This document shows, piece after piece, positions 45,746 to 57,057 of a DNA stretch of 64,000 nt. Positions within the stretch are counted from its first letter, which is position 1; each line of letters begins with the position of its first letter. The stretch lies in assembly GCA_035222895.1 (NCBI GenBank), contig JAVYIG010000169.1:682001-746000 (forward strand), in the 5' to 3' direction. A model generated the notes under the pieces. It did not search any database and had not been told where the DNA came from. It saw nothing but the letters and a program-made list of their open reading frames with translations. The translations under genes and the position numbers were made by a program. The stretch comes from Strongylocentrotus droebachiensis. Lineage: Eukaryota; Echinodermata; Echinoidea; Camarodonta; Strongylocentrotidae.

Positions 45746-48023
45746 GATTAGAATAGATGACCAGAATAAAACAAGAAGTTATAATTGAACATTAAATGGA
45801 TAGTTACTCGCTGTGAATGAAGCCCAAGGGTAGAGGAAAATGGATAAAAAATAAATGTATAAATGCTCTTTAGATTCCTATGATATTCCTCTTTTTCATT
45901 TATATTTCTTCTTGTGGAAGTAGAAAATCACAATTTCGAGGTCTTACATACTAATGTGACGCCTTTATTTTTAAGTGACACGTCATGGTTACAATTGTTA
46001 ACATAGCTTTATCACTGTGCACGAATATCCCTGCTTACCGAAGGAATAAAGCTTCAGTTCATTAAAGGCATCGTTTAACAATCTTAAATCTGATATGCAT
46101 GGCCCTACGTGTTATCAGTGTCAGTGATATGGTGGAATATTGAAGCCCTTAACAATTCTTCTTTCATCATGGGGAAGAACAAGATCATAAGTTGCAAGCC
46201 TTACAGACAATTTTAATGACTTTATTTTGAAGTGGCATTTAGAAAACATATCTTTACCATTGAGCACGAGTATCACTGCTAACAGATAATTAGATTAAAA
46301 TCATTTAACTAGATAAATATACGATCCTTGACTTTAACAAAGATGAAAAATGAACATTTCAAGACGGATGTAAGTTATGGTGAATAGGTGGTAGCAATTT
46401 TACAACACCCAAGCATTCTATCGTGGTGTACTTTTGAACAAAAATTGAAATTGAATATAAAGAGAAAGTTTCATGAAGATGACCAGAATAATGAAGAAGC
46501 TACATTTAAATTGAGATGAATACTTACCCGCTATGTGCGAAACCCAAGGGTAAAGGTAAAAGCATAACAAAATTAGAATATATTTCGTATACAAAATTAA
46601 ACTGATCATTTGCTCTTCTTGTCTCCTTGTAAGGAAGTATGAGATTATTAGTTGGAAAACTTAATGACAATTTTCTCGCTTTTATTTTGTAAGTGACGTT
46701 TATGTAACAATGGTTAAAGAAACACACCTTATTTTGTAATAATATCCCTGCATACTGAAGGATAACAATTCCAGTTTATTGAACTCAGCAAAACACATAT
46801 GATAACAAATAGAATCCGTTACTTCATACAAGATGAAAAATGAAAAATTCAAGATGGATGTAAGTTATGGTAAATAGGTGGCAGCAATTTTACAACAGCC
46901 AAGCATTCTATCGTGGTGTACTTTTGAAAAAAATCTTGAAATTGAATATAAAGAGAAAGTTTCATAAAGATGACCAGAATAATGAAGAAGCTACATTTAA
47001 ATTGAGATGAATACTTACCCGCTATGTGCGAAACCAAAGGGTAAAGGTTAAAGCATAACAAAATTAGAATATACTTCGTATACAAAATTAAACTGATCAT
47101 TTGCTCTTCTTGTCTCCTTGTAAGGGAGTATGAGATTATTAGTTGGAAAACTTAATGACAATTTTCTCGCTTTTATTTTGTAAGTGACGTTGATGTAACA
47201 ATGGTTAAAGAAACACACCTTATTTTGTTATAATATCCCTGCATACTGAAAGATAACAATTTCAGTTTATTGAACTCAGCAAAACACATATGATAACAAA
47301 TAGAATCCGTTACTTCATACAAGATGAAAAATGAAAATTTCGAATCATATGGTTGAAAGTTATCACAAGCATTCTAGTGTGGTTAGCTTAAAAACAAAAA
47401 TAAAAGCCTCAAAAGTGATAAATGAGAACATATATTCAAAACGATGAACATAATGAATAAAGAAATTGTATTAAATGAAAATGAATTCTTACGAACTACG
47501 AATAAATCCCTTATATATAATTTTAATTGTTCATTTTCAAGTGACATTCATGGTTACATTGGTTTGGGTAACATATCTTTATCATACTAACCGCATGTTC
47601 ACTTTAAGATTTTATTTATTATATAAACATAGTTTACACTCATTGAATTTAGATAGATGACAATTTTAAATTTCAAAACCGATGGTTGAAAGTTATCTTG
47701 GCTAGATCGAAGCAGATGAATGACAAAATATATTATTTATTTTCAAGTCGCATTAATCGTTACAATAGTTTAGTAAAAACTTGTGTATCATTGTGCACGA
47801 ATATCCCTGCTAACCGATACACTGAAATGCCAGGTAATACAAGTAAAATCAATAATTAAGATAAACATACAATTTATGACTTTAACGAAAAATAACAATT
47901 TAAATTTAAGGCCGATGGTTGCAACTTAGCATAGATAGGTGGTTTCAAGATTACAACACACGGGCATTGTATCGTATTGCGCTAAACATAAAGGTCTTAA
48001 AAGTGAATGCAAAGAAAACTATT
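45746..48023. repeat. Array block with a recent monomer duplication
   Basis: The monomers at about 46,359-46,848 and 46,849-47,340 are almost identical (GGATGTAAGTTATGGT, TTGCTCTTCTTGTCTCCTTG), a 490-bp tandem duplication. ATT at 48,021-48,023 is the left target copy of the Academ-like insertion. Confidence 0.88.
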
Positions 48024-48119
48024 TAGTACAGCGGATAAACTCCCCATATAATGAAAATTGTGCACTTTTTGAGAAAAGCATGAAACTTCTATCATAGTTA
48101 GTTTAAACCATAAGATTTA

Positions 48120-48730
48120 TTTTCAGATGTGGAGGGAAGTCAGATTTGACCTTTGATGACCCTGAGAAGTCAAATCCAAAATGGCCGCCATTCTTCAGGG
48201 TCTAAATGTACAAACAGGCTTAACTTTTGAACCAAATAGTCCAGAAAAACGTTTAAGGTGTTATTTCCACCTAAATTTGGGATGCCAATTCATTTGGTAA
48301 TAATTTTGAGATCACCAGAACTCAGGGTTTTGCATCAAGGTCAAGGTCAAGGTCAAAATTGACTAAAAAATAGCAAGTTTTGAATGGTTACAAAAAGTTT
48401 TCCCATTTCTTTTTCATTTGTTCTCCCCTATGTTCTCAAATTTCTTTAGGAATGGTTCCCCTGCATAGTCCTCCACCTTAATCCCTTTCAGTTTGTTTAT
48501 TTCACAGTTTGATTTGACCTCTAATGACCCTGAGAGGTCAACTCCAAAACGACCGCCAGTCCGCATGGTCTAATTGTACAAACACGCTTAACTTTTGAAC
48601 CAAATAGTCCAGAAAAACGTTTAAGGTGTCATTTCCAACTAAATTGGGGATGCCAATTCATTTGGTAATACTTTTGAGATCGCCAGAACTCAGGTTTTTG
48701 CATTTCAAGTCAGGAAAACTGCTCCTTTCC
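48120..48730 (+). repeat. Left arm of the Academ-like element (inverted to the right arm)
   Basis: Two copies of TGACCCTGAGARGTCAA, ACTTTTGAACCAAATAGTCC and AACGTTTAAGGTG, starting near 48,150 and 48,510, in opposite orientation to the right-arm units. GTTCTCCCCTATGTTCTCAA is at 48,420. Confidence 0.88.
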
Positions 48731-48809
48731 ATTACTGCTCATTAATATTGGTAAGTTGTTCTTTAAGTTACTTAGTGTTTTATTTGGTTCTAAGTAATTT
48801 AAAGGATCA

Positions 48810-50190
48810 CTACAGAGTTTGAGGAACAGGCCATAAAGCTAAATAATGGTTCTGCTAACACTAGACAACATCACCATGACCAGCAACCTGGAGTGCAGGC
48901 AGCATTTCTGAGGGATGTTAAGGCACTTGTGACAGTACTGAAAGAGATGGCGAATCCATTTCTAGAACAAAGTCAAGACCTACTAGTCATTGGCACAAGC
49001 GACATATCATGGACACTCAAGTGGCTGAAACGGGGAGAAGGATTGAGACCCTAGGTCCGGACCAGTACACAAAGTTTGTGACAGAAAGGCTAGATCAGTG
49101 TACGACACTTGTCACACAAACACTTCATACGAACAAGTTGCCACTTTTCAGTCGGCAGCCGTTATGTCAAAACAGAAGGCACAGCTCGCAGCACTTACCT
49201 GCTACAATGAAAGCCTCAACAAGACAGGAAAAGGAAAAGGGCACCAGGAAAAGGGTGGCTCTTCTACTGTACTGCCAAAAAAACTGGAAGGACTTCCTTC
49301 GAGTCAATGAGAACAAAACCGAAGTTTGCTTTCCTGTCACGCGAAGCCGTTCATCTTCCTCTACAACAGGGCAAGGTACTGCATGTATGCAACAGCTAGA
49401 TGGAAGTGGAGAACACTGCTCTCCTGCTGAGTCACATTTGGCAGACTTTAATTGCCCCATGCTCGCACGAGGAGGCTGACACTCGTCTACTTCTGCATGT
49501 GGCAAATGCTGTACTGGCCGTGGCTTTATTCAGCAAGACAGCTCCTGATGAGCTGTGGATCGTTTTTGGTGTCGGATCAAGCTTTCGGTACATAGCTGTT
49601 CACGAAATGAGTCCGACACAGTGTATGACTCTTCCATTCTTTCATGCGTTCACCGGGTGTGACACTGTTTCTGCATTCGCTGGCAGAGGAAAGAAGACAG
49701 CCTGGGAAACTTGGAAGTCTTTCCCAGAGGTGAATGATTCCTTTAGTGAACTCATGTGCATGCCTAGTGAGGTCAGTGACGGATCAATGTTACTGCTAGA
49801 GCGATGTGTGGTACAACCGAACCAGTGAGAGCATGGTAGTAAATGATGCCAGGAAACAGCTCTTCACACAGTCTAGAAACCTGGAGAACATTCTTCCAAC
49901 CCAGGCAGCACTCAAGCAGCACATCAAGCGCACTTGCTATTAGGCCAACTGTTGGAACCAGATATTGACCAAGAATCCAGATATGCCAGAGCTATGTAAC
50001 TTGGGCTGGACAAACGAAACAACTGGGTGGCAGCCTCTTTGGACCACTCTCCTGGAGGCATCAAAATTGTGCCATGAATAATCCACTGTCGCTGCAAGAA
50101 AGGGTGCACTGGACGTTGCAAATGTGTCAAAGCTGCACTCAAGTGCACTGCACTGTGCTCTTGTTCTGGAGCTAGAGTGTTAAATTGTAA
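48810..50190 (+). pseudogene. Degenerate Academ-type protein (XPG/FEN-like nuclease plus C-terminal Cys8 finger)
   Basis: Reading across frames, the order is: KALVTVLKEMANPFLEQSQD and LLVIGTSDI (48,925-49,005); GPDQYTKFVTERLDQC (from 49,057); NWKDFLRVNENKTEV (near 49,284); CSHEEADTRLLLHVANAV (from 49,461); ELWIVFGVG and FRYIAVHEM (49,550-49,610); FHAFTGCDTVSAFAGRGKKT then AWETWKSF (49,640-49,725); NDARKQLFTQ (from 49,840); LWTTLLEASKLCHE; and CRCKKGCTGRCKCVKAALKC then TALCSC (50,087-50,155), with exactly eight Cys. The GCD..S.F.GRGKK.AW block resembles the helix-hairpin core of FEN1/XPG nucleases. This copy is broken by several frameshifts. It also lacks the stretch between HVANAV and LAVALFSK, where the family normally has a (V)DTDVVVLA acidic strand, so a likely catalytic Asp is gone. 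Confidence 0.7.
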
Positions 50191-50305
50191 TCGTTACCAT
50201 TAGGATATTCATAATTTGTGGACAGTGCCAAATTCATGTGGATATCTATAGTTGTGGTAATAAACAGATTTTAGGTCGTATTTGGAATAGCTGTTTTGGT
50301 CTTCT

Positions 50306-50521
50306 GGGCCCAATTTCATAAGGCTGCTTACCGGTAAGCAAATTTTCGTGCTAACTGTAGCATACAAATTTGCTACAATTTGTTACAAAATTCATTTTTG
50401 TGCAGTATAAGCAGCGTTAGGTTAATGCATTTTCGTGTGCTTACGATTAGCAGTGTTATGAAGTAAAAACTCCTACGTAAGCAAAGAACCGGCCGATAAG
50501 CAGCGCTATGAAATTTGGCCT
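50306..50521. mobile_element. 216-bp MITE nested in the Academ-like element
   Basis: The ends GGGCCCAATTTCATAAGGCT and, on the other strand, AGGCCAAATTTCATAGCGCT (each followed by GCTTA) are inverted repeats of about 25 bp. The interior is rich in GCTTA/TAAGC motifs. A flanking target duplication is not obvious. Inserted in the 3' part of the Academ-like element, just right of the coding remnant, so it is younger than that insertion or travelled with it. CAATTTCATA...GCTGCTTA ends are common in invertebrate MITEs, but I cannot name the superfamily. Confidence 0.7.
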
Positions 50522-50599
50522 TGGATAGTCAAAGTGGTGGTACACGGGTCTTTTTATTATTTTGTTAAATGATGACTCCTTAAGTGCCAAAATAAATCA

Positions 50600-51965
50600 A
50601 TTTTTAAATCACTTTTTTGACCTAGTATGACCTTGACCTTATAGCAAATCCCTGAGTTTGGCGATCTCAAAAGTATTACTAAATGAATTGGCGTCCCCAA
50701 TTTAGTTGGAAATGACACCTTAAACGTTTTTCTGGACTATTTGGTTCAAAAGTTACCCGCGTTTGTACATTAGAGCATGCGGCCTGGCGGCCATTTTGGA
50801 TTTGACCTTTCAGCGTCATCAGAGGTCAAATCAAACTGAAATAAACTGACTGAAAATGATTAAGGTGGGGGACTATGCAGAGAACAATTCCTAAAGAAAT
50901 TTAAGAACATAGGGGAGAACAAATGACAAATAAATGGGAAAACCTTTTGTAACCATTTAAAACTGGCTATTCTTTAGGCAATTTTGACCTTGACATTGAC
51001 CCTAATGCAAATTCCTGAGTTCTGGCGATCTCAAAAGTATTACCAAATGAATTGGCATCCCCAGTCTAGTTGGAAATAACACCTTAAACGTTTTTCTGGA
51101 CTACTAATTTGGTTCAAAAGTTACCCGCGTTTGTATATTAGAGCATGCGGACTGGCGGCCATTTTGGATTTGACCTCTCAGGGTCATCAGAGGTCAAATC
51201 AAACAGTGAAAAAAAAAAAAAAAAAAGGATTAGGGTAGGGGACTATGCAGGGGAACCATTCCTAAAGAAATTTGAGAACATATAGAGAAGAACAAATGAC
51301 AAATAAATGGGAAAACCTTTTGTAACCATTTAAAACTGGCTATTTTTTAGGCAATTTTGTCCTTGAACTTGACCCTAATGCAATTCCCTGATTTCTGGCG
51401 CTCTCAAAAGTATTACCAAATGAATTGGCATCCCCAATTGAGTTGGAAATAACACCTTAAACGTTTTTCTGGACTACTAATTTGGTTCAAAAGTGACCCG
51501 CGTTTGTATATTAGAGCATGCGGACTGGCGGCCATTTTGGATTTGACCTCTCAGGGTCATCAGAGGTCAAATCAAACAGTGCAAAAAAACTAACTGAAAA
51601 GGATTAAGGTAGGGGACTATGCAGGGCAACCATTCCTAAAGAAATTTGAGAACATATAGAGGAGAACGAATGACAAATAAATGGGAAAACCTTTTGTAAC
51701 CATTAAAAACTTGCTATTTATTAGTCAATTTTGACCTTGACCTTGACCCTAATGCAAATCCCTGAGTTCTGGCGATCTCAGAAGTATTACCAAATGAATT
51801 GGCATTCCCAATTTAGTTGGAAATGACACCTTAAACGTTTTTCTGGACTATTTGGTTCAAAAGTTAAGCCTGTTTGTACATTTAGACCATGCAGATTGGC
51901 GGCCATTTTGGATTTGACCTTTCAGGGGTCATCAGACGTCAAATCTGACTTCCCTCCACATCTGA
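50600..51965 (-). repeat. Right arm of the Academ-like element, tandem ~372-bp units
   Basis: GAACATA followed by GAGAAGAACAAATGAC-type sequence occurs at about 50,906, 51,277 and 51,650, periods 371 and 373 bp. CATTTTGGATTTGACCT follows the GCGG of each unit at about 50,790, 51,160, 51,530 and 51,900. An 18-base A run at about 51,209 marks one unit. Confidence 0.9.
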
Positions 51966-52057
51966 AAATAAATCTTATGGTCTAAACTAACTATGCTAGA
52001 AGTTTCATGCTTTTCTCAAAAAGTGCACAATTTTCTTGCTAAGCCGCTGCACTAATT

Positions 52058-52574
52058 CAGAAAGATGACCACAATATATCAAGAAGTTTTTTATTGAATT
52101 TAGACAGATATTTACCCTCTACGAACAAAGATCAAAGGTGGGGAAAACAATTATAATAAGAAACACTTCATATACAAATGATGCTTATCCTTTTCAGTTC
52201 TTTTTCTTTGTAGGGGATGTGGAAGATTGTCTGTTTGATGCCTAAATCACACGTTGCACGAAATAAACATAAAAGCCATAAAGATGAACAAAAAAATGGC
52301 GAAAACTATGGTTTTAAGTTATCATAAATGGATGGTAGCAATTCTAGATCACCCAAGCATTTTAACGTGCTAAGCTAAAGAACTCCTCTAAAGAGAATAG
52401 AAAGAAAAAGAATCAGAAAGATGACCACACAATATATAGGATTTTAATTAAATTTTGATGAATACTTACGCCCTATGAACGAAGCCCGAGATTAGAAGAA
52501 AAAAAATAGATGAAGATAAATAGTAGATTACACTTCATATACGAAATGATCCTCTTCCTTACCATTTTATTTTA

Positions 52575-52605
<31 letters not shown>

Positions 52606-53999
52606 TTTTTATTTTTTTTTTATTTTTTTTTTTTGGGGGGGGGGATATGATATCATCAGTTAGAAGCCTTCACGAAAAACGTTATGCCATTATTCTTAAG
52701 TGACATAAATGGTCTCAATAGTTTAGGAAACTCTTTACCATTGTGCATGAATATCCCTGCTAAATGAACATGACAACACCAGTTCATTAAAGTACAAAAC
52801 ACATAATATAAACATTTAAACCGTGACTGCATAAAAGACAAACAATTACAATTCCGAGAGCTATTGTTGAAATTTACAATAAATAGGTGGTAGCGATTGT
52901 ATAACACTCAAGCATTATATCGTGGTGAGCTAAACAGGATCTTCAAATTGATTACCAAAAAAAAAAAAAAAAAAATATTACAAGAAAATATGTAGAGGTT
53001 ATGATTTAAGTGAGATGGATATTTACGTGCTATTTACGAAACACAAGGGTAAGGGTAACATAATGAACAATTATATTATAATATACTAATAAACAAATGA
53101 TGCTCATCATTAGCATGTTTTCTATTTGTGGGAAAGTAGGAAATTATAAGTTGGAATACTTAATGACAATGTTCTTGCTTTTTTTTAATGAAACGTATGC
53201 TAACAAGGGTTTAGGAAAATAAACTTTATGATGGTTTACGAATATCCCTACTAACTGAAGGACTACAATTCCAGTTTAGTAAAGTAAATCAAAAACATAT
53301 AATACAAAATATAATCCGTGACTTCATAAAAGATTAAACAAATGAAAGTTTTGAATGCTATGGTTGAAAATTATCATAAATAGATGGTAAGATTTCCACG
53401 TCACCAAAGCAATCTATCGTGGTAAGCTATACCAAAAAATAGCCTTAAAAGTGATAAATGAGAAAGATTTGCAGAACGATGAACGGAATGAATAAGGGAA
53501 TTGAACTTATATGTATATGAATACTTACGAGCTACAAATGAATCCAAAGGTAGAGGAATTAAGATGAAAAAATGTTTTGAGTGAGTACAAATTAAAAGAT
53601 TAAGAAAGATTACCAGAATATATGAAGAAGTTATAATTGAATTGAGATGAGTACTTACGCGCTTTGTTCGAAACCCAGGGGTAAAGGTAAAAGAATAAAC
53701 AAATGTAATTATAACAAATGACAATGTTCTTGTGTTTTTTTTATGAAACGTATGTTAACAAGGGTTTAGGAAACTAAAAATTATGATGGTGTACGAATAT
53801 CCCTACTAACTGAAGGATTACAATTCCAGTTTATTAAAGTAAATCAAACACATATAATACAAAATAGAATCTGTGACTCCATAGAAGATTAAACAAATGA
53901 AAGTTTTGAATGCTATGGTTTAAAATTATCATAAATAGGTGGTAAGATTTCAACGTCACCAAAGCAATCTATCGTGGTAAGCTATACCAAAAAGTAGCC
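52058..53999. repeat. Array block with T-rich microsatellite
   Basis: Monomers resume directly after the Academ-like element. A (TTTA)n / T-run / G9 tract lies at 52,567-52,646. Donor-like motifs near 52,464 (GGC), 53,523 (CTC) and 53,650 (CGC). Confidence 0.88.
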
Positions 54000-54003
54000 T
54001 TAA

Positions 54004-54368
54004 AGGTAAAGACCAGTTATGGTCATGCGATTGCATTGTGAAAGAAACGTTGTGGAATCGATCAGAAAAGGTTGATCATCTAGCATCTAGTATCTGCAAG
54101 GTTCTGGAATCATCAAAATGATAAGTAATTTGGCCCATTCTTCGTAAAGTTACAAGCACTATACACAGAAAGATGTATATGGGACTACCCTATATCTCTC
54201 ACAGACCATGAGAGAAATAAATTTACCAAATATATGAATTAGTAGGCGGTTTCCCGGCAAATTTTTATCATCATGTATTAGTCAAAACATATTCTTTCAC
54301 ATGATTGGTAATGTTAGCTTCCGTTTCATTTTTTGAAATTGGGGCGTTTCCAATACTGGTCTTTACCT
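54004..54368. mobile_element. 365-bp MITE with TTAA target duplication
   Basis: TTAA at 54,000-54,003 and 54,369-54,372. Both ends start AGGTAAAGACCAGT (perfect 14-bp inverted repeat, continuing imperfectly with TGG). Two paralogous monomers without the insert are visible at about 53,450 (AGCCTTAAAAGTGATAAATG) and 55,117, so the insertion point is certain. No coding frame. AGG ends with TTAA fit Kolobok better than piggyBac, as an inference. Confidence 0.85.
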
Positions 54369-54372
54369 TTAA

Positions 54373-56562
54373 AAGTGATAAATGAGAAAGATTTGCAGAA
54401 CGATGAACGGAATGAATAAGGAAATTGTAATTATATTTGTATGAATACTTACGAGCTACAAATGAATCCCAAAGGTAGAGGAAAAAAAGATAAAGATATA
54501 TGTTTAGATTACACTTCATACAAAAATGATACTTATTTTTTATTTCTCTTTCATCGTGGGGAAGAATAAGATCATCAGTTGCAAGCCTGACATATCGTGG
54601 TGAGCTAATCAAGATCTTTAAATTGTATACAAAAAAAAGATTCAGAAAGATTACAAGGAAATATGAAGAAGTTATGATTTAATTCAGATGTATACTTACG
54701 CGCTATGTACGAAACACAAGGGTAAAGGTAAAATATTAAAAAATTGTATTATGATAAACTTCGTTTACAAATGATGCTCATTATTTGCTTTTTTCTCTCT
54801 TTTGGGGGAAGTAGGAGATTATTAGTTGGAATACTTAATGACAATGTTCTGCTTTCTTTCTTTTTATGAAACGTATGTTAACAAGGGTTTAGGAAGAAAA
54901 AATATGACGGTGTACAATTATCCCTACTATCTGAAGGACTACAATTCCAGTTTAGTAAAGTAAATCAAACACATATCATACAAAATATAATCCGTGACTT
55001 CATAGAAGATTAAACAAATGAAAGTTTTGAATGCTATGGTTGAAAATTATCATAAATAGGTGGTAAGATTTCAACGTCACCAAAGCAATCTATCGTGGAA
55101 AGCTATACCAAAAATAGCCTTAAAATTGATAAATGAGAAAGATTTGCAGAACGATGAACGGAATGAATAAGGGAATTGAACTTATATGTATATGAATACT
55201 TACGAGCTACAAATGAATCCCAAAGGTAGAGGAATTAAGATGAAAAAATGTTTTGAGTGAGTACAAAGTAAAAGATTAAGAAAGATTACCAGTATTTATG
55301 AAGAAGTTATAATTGAATTGAGATGAATACTTACGCGCTTTGTTCAAAACCCAAGGGTAAAGGTAAAAGAATGAACAAATGTAATTATAACAAACTTATT
55401 ATACGAATGATGCTCATCATTGGCATATTTTTTTCTCTTTGAGGGGAAGTAGGAGATTATCAGTTGGAAAACCTAATATCAATTGTCTTGCTTTTATTCT
55501 TTAACGACATTTATGGTAACAAGGACTTATGAAACAAAACTTTTTGATGGCGTATGAATATCCAAACTTACTGAAGGATTACAATACTAGTTTATTAAAG
55601 TAAGTCAAACACATATCATGAAATTAGAATCCGTTACTTCATACAAGATGAAAAATGAAAAAGTTGAAACCTATGGTTGAAAGTTATCATGAATAGGTAG
55701 TAGGATTTCAATGTCGCCAAAGCATCGTATCATGGTTGGTATTAACAAAACAAAAAAAGCATTAAAAGCGATAATTGCGAAAAAATATTAAGAACGATGA
55801 ACGGAATAAATAAAGAAATTGTAATTAAATTCATATATGAATACTTACGATCTACAAATGAATTCCAAGGGTAGAGGAAAAAAAGATAAAGAAATATATT
55901 AGATTTCACTTCATATACAAAAGAATATGATGTTCATCTTAGCATTTCTCCTTCATCGTGGGGAAGAAAAAACTCCTCAGTCGCATGCGATTACATACAA
56001 TTTTAATGATTTTATTTTCAAGTGGCTCCTTAACTTTTAAAAGATGAACAATTACAATTTCGAAACCGACGGTTGACAGTTATCATGGATAGGTGGTGGC
56101 ATTTCTACAACACCCAAGTTTTCTATCGTAGTTTAATAGCTAAAAAAATATATACTTACATCTACATGTCATACAAAAAAAAAGAATCAGAAAGACGGCC
56201 AGAATATATAAAGACGCTTTATTGAATTTAAATTGATACTTACCTGCTATATCAGATGGGTGACCAAAAGTAGTATTTTTATAAGTGATATCTATCGTTA
56301 CAATAGTTTAGTAAACATATATTTATCATTGTGTACAAATATCATTCCTTACCGATAGATTGAAATGCCATTAAATAAAGTCAGATCAATAATTACGATA
56401 GACATACATAATGTTAAAAGCGACGGTTATATAGTTATCATGGATAGGTGGTTTCATTTTTACAACACCCAAGCACTTTATTGTAGTGAGTTAAAAATAA
56501 AAGGCCTTAAGAGTGAATACAATGACAAATATTCAGAAAGATGACCAGAATATATAAAGGCG
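54373..56562. repeat. Array block, duplicated ~1.7-kb segment
   Basis: Monomers from 53,160-53,690 recur at 54,800-55,370 with near identity (AAGTTTTGAATGCTATGGTT, GAACGATGAACGGAATGAAT). Donor-like motifs near 54,447 (CTC), 54,690 (CGC), 55,197 (CTC), 55,843 (ATC) and 56,237 (CAG). Confidence 0.88.
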
Positions 56563-56862
56563 TTATTATGGTATGGTATTTATTGAATCATGAATCTCAG
56601 TTACATATACAAAATCGCACATGGATATACATCGCATTTTAAAAAACGAGAGTACACTTTAAAACAGTATCGTTTACATAATTATAAGTACACGTATTAT
56701 GTCACATGTTTATCCTAAATTGTGTACCAAATGTAAAACAAAAGCAAAAATACGAAGGAAAAGGGTGTTATGTAGCTCAACAAAATATGAATTCAAAGTG
56801 AGGAAGAGAGAAGGAAAAGATGTAGAGAAAAGAGGTTAAAAGGTGAAAGAGATATATATATG

Positions 56863-56913
<51 letters not shown>

Positions 56914-57057
56914 GAGAGATGTAAAGGATGACAGAGGGAAGGAAAGTGGGGAAAAAGCAAGAAAGTATTGGAGACTAAGAGATATAGTGAAGAAAGAGAA
57001 AGAGCAGGAAAAATAGAAAGATGGAGAACGAGAGTAAAAGAGAGAGAGAGAGAGAGA
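56563..57057 (-). mobile_element. Probable 5'-truncated LINE 3' end with TA/GA microsatellite
   Basis: It interrupts a monomer between TATATAAAGGCG and AATTAAGTTGGATACTTACC. On the minus strand it ends AATAAATACCATACCATAAT, an AATAAA signal with a short tandem tail. The other end consists of TATATA and GAGAGA microsatellite (56,850-57,057). It shares a purine-rich style with 42,880-43,010 but I cannot align the two confidently. Confidence 0.45.

Larger units (their letters stand above)
48024..52054 (+). mobile_element. Academ-like DNA transposon with long inverted arms, 4.0 kb
   Basis: The ends TAGTACAGCGG and, on the other strand, TAGTGCAGCGG are inverted repeats that continue for over 100 bp (AAAATTGTGCACTTTTTGAG, AAAAGCATGAAACTTCTA). 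The flanks show a 3-bp duplication, ATT at 48,021-48,023 and 52,055-52,057; removing the element and one ATT restores a normal monomer (AAAACT-ATT-CAGAAAGATGACC). The arms are built of a ~372-bp unit: about three and a half copies on the right (50,600-51,960) and about one and a half inverted copies on the left (48,120-48,730). The core encodes a broken XPG/FEN-like plus Cys8 protein. A 3-4-bp target duplication and XPG-like nuclease with Cys8 finger are what I recall for Academ elements. The superfamily name is inference. Confidence 0.75.

Noticed and set aside
49167-49505. 112-codon minus-strand frame
   Set aside because: Shadow of the plus-strand Academ-type remnant, which has recognisable family motifs.
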